Source of the DNA: Paenibacillus endophyticus
GTDB taxonomy: Bacteria > Bacillota > Bacilli > Paenibacillales > Paenibacillaceae
Reading direction: 5' to 3'
NCBI RefSeq assembly: GCF_014192395.1
Contig: NZ_JACHXW010000023.1
Span: 1-64,000, forward strand
DNA length: 64,000 bases
Shown here: piece after piece, positions 58,575 through 64,000 of the stretch
Position numbering within the stretch: position 1 is the first letter of the stretch
Layout: the number at the start of each line of letters is the position of its first letter
Program-made: the position numbers and the translations under genes
Notes under the pieces: generated by a model
Told to the model about the DNA's origin: nothing
What the model saw: only the letters and a program-made list of their open reading frames with translations
Database searches by the model: none

Positions 58575-59402
58575 GTGCTGGATAGAAACAGGATGAACGC
58601 CTTAATCGAGGACGTCGAGCTGAGATTCAACAACAGCGGATATGCTGCACATGAGATCGGCTGGTCGGAGAAGAAGAAGCATCCGGACTACGACTTGTGG
58701 TATGTGACAAGCGGCGAGATCACGATTGAATGCCATGGAGGCAGAGCTATCGCCCGAGAAGGCGATATTGTGTTTTTTAATCCAGGCATGCCTTATTCCG
58801 CGGACTGCCATGCTGCGGCTTGTACCCATATGTTTATCCATTTCGATTTCCCCATAGGCAGGCGAATCAACTTTCTGGACGAGTTCGGGCTGATGGGATT
58901 AATTCCGCAGCGTTATTTTCATGAGGAAGGACCGCAGTTTCGAGCGAGCTTTGACGCTTACAAAAACAAGGAGCCGATGTCAGCGCTTGTGCTGAAGGGC
59001 TATTTCCTTGTCCTTCTTGCCAAGCTTCTTGCTGCGGCTGCGCGTAACCCCTTAGACAAGATGCCCTCTGCCCCTCAAAGAGGGAACTATGACAAGCTGA
59101 AGCCAGTGCTTCAATATATCGACGACCATATCGAAAAACAAATTTCAGCCGAACATTTAGCCGATATGATCAACATGTCCCCTAAATACTTTTATGCTTT
59201 TTTCAAAGCGAATATAGGGCTGACACCACAGCATTACATTACCAAAATGAAAATGAACCGCGCTCGGGAGCTGCTCATGGGCCGCAAGCTGACGGTCAAG
59301 CAGATCGCTTATCAGCTTGGCTTCTCCGATCCCTACACGTTTTCCAAAATATTTAAACGCTTTCATCAGCTGCCTCCTTCCCGATTCACCGATTATACGT
59401 AA
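58575..59402 (+). CDS. AraC-family transcriptional regulator with cupin sensor
   Basis: A 275-residue regulator. The N-terminal cupin-like sugar-sensing domain (about 20-110, with EGDIVFFNPGMPY) is followed by an AraC double helix-turn-helix (about 175-275, ISAEHLADMINMSPKYFYAF and GFSDPYTFSKIFKRFHQLPPS). The GTG at 58575 gives the full cupin domain; an ATG at 58593 is also possible. It is divergent from the isomerase gene, its likely target. Confidence 0.85.
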   Translation: MLDRNRMNALIEDVELRFNNSGYAAHEIGWSEKKKHPDYDLWYVTSGEITIECHGGRAIAREGDIVFFNPGMPYSADCHAAACTHMFIHFDFPIGRRINFLDEFGLMGLIPQRYFHEEGPQFRASFDAYKNKEPMSALVLKGYFLVLLAKLLAAAARNPLDKMPSAPQRGNYDKLKPVLQYIDDHIEKQISAEHLADMINMSPKYFYAFFKANIGLTPQHYITKMKMNRARELLMGRKLTVKQIAYQLGFSDPYTFSKIFKRFHQLPPSRFTDYT

Positions 59403-59546
59403 AGTCCCTCATATACATCACAATTCGAGCAGGAAAGATCATGGCTAAGCCGGGGCAGCGTCATTAGACTGTTAGTAAAGATTAGAAACTGGATGCATAC
59501 CTTTCCGTCAGGCTTGCTATTCTGCTCAAATTGGAGGCTCACATTC

Positions 59547-61187
59547 ATGAACAAAATATTGGTTGTAGACGACGAGCCGCGTGTGAGCATGGGCATTAAA
59601 AATTTTTTGCTCAGCTCGGATTTGAATATTACCTATGTAGAGACGGCACTGAACGGCTTCGAAGCGATCGATTATTTGAGAATGGATACATTCGACTTGG
59701 TGCTTACCGATATCCAGATGGGCAGAATGAGCGGTATCGAGCTGATGGAGACGATTTATATGGAGCAGCCGAATCTGCCGATCATTGTTATTTCTGCGCA
59801 TGAGAAATTCGATTTTGCTAAAAAGTCGATGCGTCTCGGAGCGCGCGATTACCTCGTTAAGCCGGTGGAGCAGGAGGACCTGCTGCGCGTCGTGCGCAAG
59901 GTATTGAATGAGAAGGAAGAGATAGGGAAGAAGTCGCTGGAACTATCGAAGTGGAAGCGGGAAAAGGAAAAAACGGAAGCGCTAAGCCGCAATGAGCTGC
60001 TGATGGAGCTCGTAACGGAGCGCAACCTGACGAAGCGAGACTATAAAGAGCTGATCGCCGAGCTTGGCGAGCAGATTAAAGGACATTATCTGGGGGTTGT
60101 ATCCATTCGGCTGGGCTTGAATCACGGCGGCTTCAGCAACCGGGAAATTACGCTTCAGGACCGCAAGCTGCTTAAATACGCGTCCATTAATATAATGGAG
60201 GAAAGCCTGTCCGAATGGCATGGCCTAACCTTCAACGGGTTCGGCAATGAATTGATCGGCATCATTCAACTAAACGAGCAAGAGATGTCTGGCCAGCGCT
60301 TTCATGTCAAATCGCAGATGCATTTGATTGGACAGATGATCCATATGAACTTAAAGCAATATTTGAATGTGGAGACAACGATAGGGATGAGCACGCTTCA
60401 TTCGGACATTTTCATGCTGCCGAAGCTTATGGAAGAAGCCAATACGGCGGCCGAGTGGAAAACCCTCCACCCAAGCAACCATGTATTTTATTATGAGGAC
60501 GTTCTAGCGCAGGAAAACCTCAGTGTCGTGGAATGGATGGCAAAGGTTGACGAGTACGTGCAGGGACTGAAATCGGGCCTCGACAAACCGCTGCCAGTCG
60601 ATACGGAAACGATGATTAAGCCGCTGAGGGAGCTTGGCCAATCGGCCGAGCTGTTTAACAGCTATTTCGGCATGCTGGTCTACCGCTTATATGGCTTGAT
60701 GTTGGAATACGGGACGACGAATGGCATCTCGCTGCAGCGGTTCGACCCGGACGTTTATTTCAGGCAAATGGTTGGAGAGGCCAGAATTGAACGTCTGCGA
60801 GAATATATTCAGGAGACCGCCAAGCTGGTCCGGCTGCTCGTCAAGGAACGGGATCAATCCATACTCGCGAGAATAACGGGTTATATTCGTCTGAACTTCC
60901 GGAATCCCGCGCTCAAAATTCAGGATATTGCGAATGAGGTCCATTTCAGCACGGCGTATTTGAGCTATCTGTTTAAGCAGGAAATGAAAAAGAACCTTTG
61001 GGATTACGTAACCGAGCTGCGTATTGAAGAGGCTAAGCATTTGCTTGCTACAACGGACAAAAAACGATACGAGGTCGCTTATGAGGTGGGCTACGAGTCT
61101 CCAGAGCATTTCGGCCGCATGTTCAAGCGTTATGCGGGCGTCAGTCCCGCTGAATATAGAAAAGAAGGCCAGGGGGGATTAGGCTGA
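59547..61187 (+). CDS. Response regulator, YesN type
   Basis: A 546-residue regulator with a receiver (VDDEPRVS, acceptor Asp55 in VLTDIQMGRMSG, Lys in LVKPVEQ), a long middle region, and an AraC helix-turn-helix at the C-terminus (IQDIANEVHFSTAYLSYLF and GYESPEHFGRMFKRYAGVSP). The ATG at 59547 follows TTGGAGGCTCACATTC; an in-frame ATG at 59493 lacks a ribosome site. Here the regulator precedes its kinase, the reverse of the pairs at 2723 and 31238. Confidence 0.9.
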   Translation: MNKILVVDDEPRVSMGIKNFLLSSDLNITYVETALNGFEAIDYLRMDTFDLVLTDIQMGRMSGIELMETIYMEQPNLPIIVISAHEKFDFAKKSMRLGARDYLVKPVEQEDLLRVVRKVLNEKEEIGKKSLELSKWKREKEKTEALSRNELLMELVTERNLTKRDYKELIAELGEQIKGHYLGVVSIRLGLNHGGFSNREITLQDRKLLKYASINIMEESLSEWHGLTFNGFGNELIGIIQLNEQEMSGQRFHVKSQMHLIGQMIHMNLKQYLNVETTIGMSTLHSDIFMLPKLMEEANTAAEWKTLHPSNHVFYYEDVLAQENLSVVEWMAKVDEYVQGLKSGLDKPLPVDTETMIKPLRELGQSAELFNSYFGMLVYRLYGLMLEYGTTNGISLQRFDPDVYFRQMVGEARIERLREYIQETAKLVRLLVKERDQSILARITGYIRLNFRNPALKIQDIANEVHFSTAYLSYLFKQEMKKNLWDYVTELRIEEAKHLLATTDKKRYEVAYEVGYESPEHFGRMFKRYAGVSPAEYRKEGQGGLG

Positions 61188-62920
61188 AGCTCAAATATAA
61201 GGTTACGCTTGCGTTTGCCTTGTTTATCGTGGGCCCATGCCTAGTCGTCGCCTGGTTTTCCGCTTATAAAGCCTCTGATTCGATGCGGGATGAGGTGGGC
61301 AGGACGACGCTGCAGCTGGTGAAACAGAACCATGTTACCATCGAGAAGACGCTGTCGGCGGTTAACGACCGAACGGTGACGCTGCTCGACAACTATTTTT
61401 TTAGCGACTCGAAGCAGTACGGCTTCTGGACGAACATCGAAACGTTGGGACAAATTAGGGAAGCGGACGCTATTCTGGAGCGATGGTCGTCGGACGGGAC
61501 CGAATATACGCTGTATATGATGAACACGGCAGGGAAAAGCACGCCTTTCGATCTCTCTTACAAGACCAAAGGGTTCAAATACTTTAATAAAGAAATCGCG
61601 GAGCAGCCTGAATGGGCGGAGCGCTCGCTGCGGGAAGGCGGCGGCGGAACGCTGCATTTATTGCAAGCGGAAGGCGGAGCGGCTACGGTCAGCTTTATGC
61701 GGAGCATCTTGAATCCGGAGAAGTATGACGAATCGATTGGCTTTCTCGTTGTATCGAAGCTGGAGGTGCTGCTGAATCGGGATATCGTTTCTGTGCAGCT
61801 GCCGGACCGTGCGGGCATTTATTTGTTCAACGATCAGGATGAGCTGCTTATGAAGGCGGGACCGCAGAATCTGCAACTGGCTTCCATGCCTAAAGAGGCG
61901 CAAAGCCAGGTGGACGGCTATTATTTTGCCAGCGAGGGGGGCAAGAAATGGCTTTATGCGTATTCCAAGCGATCTGCGTTCAATACGCGCCTCATTTATA
62001 AAATACCGTTCGAATCCATTACCGGAAACCAAACGGTATTCCAGTGGATGATTATGGGCATATCGGCTATTTACTTGGCATTCGTCCTCGTATTTGTCCT
62101 CTATTTGCTGCGGATTATCGTGAAGCCGCTAGTACGGCTAGTGTCCATTACGAAAATTTACGAGCCGGGGAAAAAGCTGGATATGGATGGGAAGCTGCTG
62201 CGGTCGGACGAATTCGGCATTTTGTATGGCGCGTTTCTCAAAATGACCACCCGATTGGACAACTCGATTGATGAAAACTATGTCATGAAGATTAAGCAGA
62301 AGGAGAATGAGCTGGCAACGCTCCATTCTCAGATAACCCCGCATCTGCTGTACAATACGCTCGACTCGATTTACTGGTATGCGCTGGACAGCGGGAATAC
62401 CGGCGTCGGGGACATGGTCAAGGACTTGTCGAAGCTGCTCCGAATCGGGCTTAGCAAAGGGAAATCAATCATTACGATCGCCGAGGAAATGGAGCATGTT
62501 CAGGCGTACAGCCGGCTTCAAATGAAGCGCTACCCGGATACATTCGAGGTCTATTGGGATATTGACGATTCTTTGAAGGCATACATGACGCCTAAGGTTA
62601 TCTTGCAGCCATTGGTGGAGAATGCAATCTTCCATAGCGTCAGCAGCATGGACGGGGAAGGCGAAATTTGGATAAGGGTTCACCGCGCGGACAATGAAAT
62701 TCGCATGACGGTCGAGGATAACGGCTTCCTGCCGGTTGATATGGACCGCTTGGAGCAGATTGTAAACGGCATTGCGACCGATAAGGGCTATGGCATCCGT
62801 AATGTCAACCAACGGATCCAGCTGCATTTCGGCGAAGCGTACAGCTTGCGGTACGAGCGGCGGGAAGGCGGAGGCATCAGGGCTATCATCAACCTTCCGC
62901 TTCAGGAACAAAGCGTGTAG
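61184..62920 (+). CDS. Sensor histidine kinase, YesM type (probable CTG start)
   Basis: A 578-residue kinase paired with the preceding regulator. The frame includes KLKYKVTLAFALFIVGPCLVV (first residues after the start), a good first membrane segment with a basic N-terminus. The only start that keeps this is CTG at 61184, which follows AGGGGGGATTAGG and overlaps the regulator stop as CTGA. The first conventional start, TTG at 61220, would cut into the helix and has no ribosome site. An extracellular sensor (about 40-285), a second segment, HAMP, HisKA_4 with acceptor His387 (SQITPHLLYNTLDS; Thr instead of the usual Asn) and a HATPase domain (PLVENAIFH, DNGFLPV) follow. The glycine box is degenerate compared with relatives. 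Confidence 0.8.
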   Translation: MKLKYKVTLAFALFIVGPCLVVAWFSAYKASDSMRDEVGRTTLQLVKQNHVTIEKTLSAVNDRTVTLLDNYFFSDSKQYGFWTNIETLGQIREADAILERWSSDGTEYTLYMMNTAGKSTPFDLSYKTKGFKYFNKEIAEQPEWAERSLREGGGGTLHLLQAEGGAATVSFMRSILNPEKYDESIGFLVVSKLEVLLNRDIVSVQLPDRAGIYLFNDQDELLMKAGPQNLQLASMPKEAQSQVDGYYFASEGGKKWLYAYSKRSAFNTRLIYKIPFESITGNQTVFQWMIMGISAIYLAFVLVFVLYLLRIIVKPLVRLVSITKIYEPGKKLDMDGKLLRSDEFGILYGAFLKMTTRLDNSIDENYVMKIKQKENELATLHSQITPHLLYNTLDSIYWYALDSGNTGVGDMVKDLSKLLRIGLSKGKSIITIAEEMEHVQAYSRLQMKRYPDTFEVYWDIDDSLKAYMTPKVILQPLVENAIFHSVSSMDGEGEIWIRVHRADNEIRMTVEDNGFLPVDMDRLEQIVNGIATDKGYGIRNVNQRIQLHFGEAYSLRYERREGGGIRAIINLPLQEQSV

Positions 62921-62924
62921 CTAA

Positions 62925-62956
62925 GGAGCTCCGGCACATTGCCGGGGCTCTTTCTA
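62925..62956 (+). terminator. Intrinsic terminator after the kinase gene
   Basis: The stem GAGCTCCGGC (62926-62935) / GCCGGGGCTC (62941-62950), with one G-U pair, is followed by TTTCTACTT. Confidence 0.75.
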
Positions 62957-63085
62957 CTTGGATCGATGCGCGCTCTTTGCTCCGGATCAGCAAGCTAAGT
63001 TTACATCACATTCTAATAGGAATACATCATCGTCATTAGGGGGCGGCCATTCTATACTAAAGTCAACAGAAGGGAGGTTGACATA

Positions 63086-64000
63086 TTGAGAGCGAAATCA
63101 GAAGTCCAGAGCGCGGGCTTGAAGAGCCATTCGAAGACGGGTATGGCCTTGTTTTTCCACTTGCTATGGAAGTACCGATATTTAACGATGATGATGCTGC
63201 CTACTCTCATCGTGCTTATTCTGAATAACTATCTGCCTATGTTCGGGGTGTTCATTGCATTCAAAAATATCAATTACATCGATGGCATATGGAAAAGCCC
63301 ATGGGTAGGCTTCGATAATTTCACATTCTTGTTCTCGTCCGGATCATTATGGCGCATTGCGAGAAACACCGTGCTGTACAGCCTGGTATTCATGGTGATC
63401 AACCTAGGTTTGTCGGTAGCCATTGCCGTTGCCATTAACGAGCTTCGAGGCAAGCTGCTGGCGAAGGGCTATCAAACCTTCCTCATCATGCCTTACTTCC
63501 TATCGATGGTCGTCATTAGCTATTTGGCCTATGCATTCTTGAATCCGGATAAGGGCTTCTTAAATACCTCCATTCTTGAATGGTTCGGCAAAGACCCCGT
63601 ATTCTGGTATTCGGAGCAAGCCTTCTGGCCGTATATTCTGACCTTGGTTAATGCTTGGAAGGGCGTTGGCATCGGAGCCGTTATCTACATTGCAGCCATT
63701 GCCGGAATCGATCCGGAATATTATGAAGCGGCGGTCATAGACGGAGCCTCGAAATGGCGTCAAATCTTTCATATTACGCTGCCGTCCATTCAGCCTATTA
63801 TCATTATTATGACGATCTTGTCTATGGGGCATGTTTTCAACTCGGACTTCGGCTTGTTCTTCCAAGTGCCGATGGATTCGGGGGCGCTGTACCCGGTTAC
63901 CGATACCGTCGACACGTATGTGTATCGTGTATTAATGGAGCTTAACGACATTGGGATGTCATCGGCTGCGGCGTTGGTGCAATCCGTTCTAGGATTCATT
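63086..64000 (+). CDS. Sugar ABC transporter permease, LplB/YtcP-partner type (3' truncated)
   Basis: The frame opens with TTG at 63086, 8 nt after AAGGGAGG, and stays open to the window end (305 codons). It reads LLWKYRYLTMMMLPTLIVL near the start, the usual opening of LplB-like permeases, then NYLPMFGVFIAFKNINY and the EAA loop YYEAAVIDGASKWRQIFHITLP. About six membrane segments are expected, most of which are inside the window. It follows the YesN/YesM pair, which probably regulates it, and should be followed by an LplC-like partner and a binding lipoprotein outside the window. The first gene of the window is of the matching LplC type but belongs to a different set. Confidence 0.88.
   Translation, partial: MRAKSEVQSAGLKSHSKTGMALFFHLLWKYRYLTMMMLPTLIVLILNNYLPMFGVFIAFKNINYIDGIWKSPWVGFDNFTFLFSSGSLWRIARNTVLYSLVFMVINLGLSVAIAVAINELRGKLLAKGYQTFLIMPYFLSMVVISYLAYAFLNPDKGFLNTSILEWFGKDPVFWYSEQAFWPYILTLVNAWKGVGIGAVIYIAAIAGIDPEYYEAAVIDGASKWRQIFHITLPSIQPIIIIMTILSMGHVFNSDFGLFFQVPMDSGALYPVTDTVDTYVYRVLMELNDIGMSSAAALVQSVLGFI

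Noticed and set aside
1..64000. tRNA, rRNA, CRISPR arrays, insertion sequences, prophage or restriction/defence genes
   Set aside because: No clover-leaf candidates, regularly spaced repeats, transposase, integrase or defence-type protein families were found on either strand.

Overview
The window reads as chromosomal DNA of a Gram-positive, soil-type Bacillota, most probably Paenibacillus or a close Paenibacillaceae relative. This is an inference from several things seen together: strong AGGAGG-type ribosome sites with frequent GTG/TTG starts, repeated YesM/YesN-type sensor/AraC-regulator pairs beside CUT1 sugar transporters, an S-layer-homology (SLH) surface protein, large secreted glycoside hydrolases, catabolite-control (cre) sites and many intrinsic terminators. 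No tRNA, rRNA, insertion sequence, prophage or CRISPR array was seen. Both window edges cut through ABC permease genes.

Layout. 1-8960: sugar ABC permease (5' truncated), solute-binding lipoprotein, two-component pair and a GH2 glycosidase. 9211-13129 (minus): an HssRS-HrtAB haem sensing and efflux system, with a direct-repeat operator in front of hrtB and a similar repeat in front of a divergent DUF2798 membrane protein. 14313-21759: scattered genes (secreted BNR protein, thioredoxin-like protein, MFS carrier, DUF423 protein, an unusual two-domain isoprenoid synthase, HD phosphohydrolase). 22015-28061: a surface/extracytoplasmic thiol cluster (SLH protein with two thioredoxin-like domains, a Glu/Val/Lys-rich membrane-anchored protein ending in a cysteine pair, and a TlpA/ResA-type thioredoxin). 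The first two genes share a promoter design and a conserved leader-RNA motif. 28219-31180: a 7TM-type kinase with a BTAD-domain regulator. 31238-38312: a second two-component pair plus a sugar ABC operon with an FAD oxidoreductase, under likely CcpA control. 38461-47986: a complete divergent opine-metallophore locus (cntKLM on minus; cntABCDF and cntE on plus) with Zur/Fur-like operators. 48084-52298: a 1404-residue GH9 enzyme with duplicated accessory modules, a cre site and a small leader ORF. 52640-57588: small accessory genes, including a gene with a stop at codon 2 and a HAD-SMI1/KNR4 fusion. 57676-59402: divergent TIM-barrel isomerase and AraC regulator. 59547-64000: a third two-component pair, whose kinase probably starts at CTG, followed by an LplB-type permease running off the end.

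How it works together. The main theme is polysaccharide scavenging: secreted or cytosolic hydrolases (GH2, GH9), binding lipoproteins and permeases, and membrane sensor kinases that detect the sugars. A second theme is metal and haem balance (metallophore synthesis, export and uptake; haem efflux). The best candidate for something undescribed is the 22015-28061 region, where the same 32-nt spaced RNA motif precedes two adjacent genes, each followed by a terminator hairpin before the coding region, upstream of a predicted surface thiol-redox cluster.
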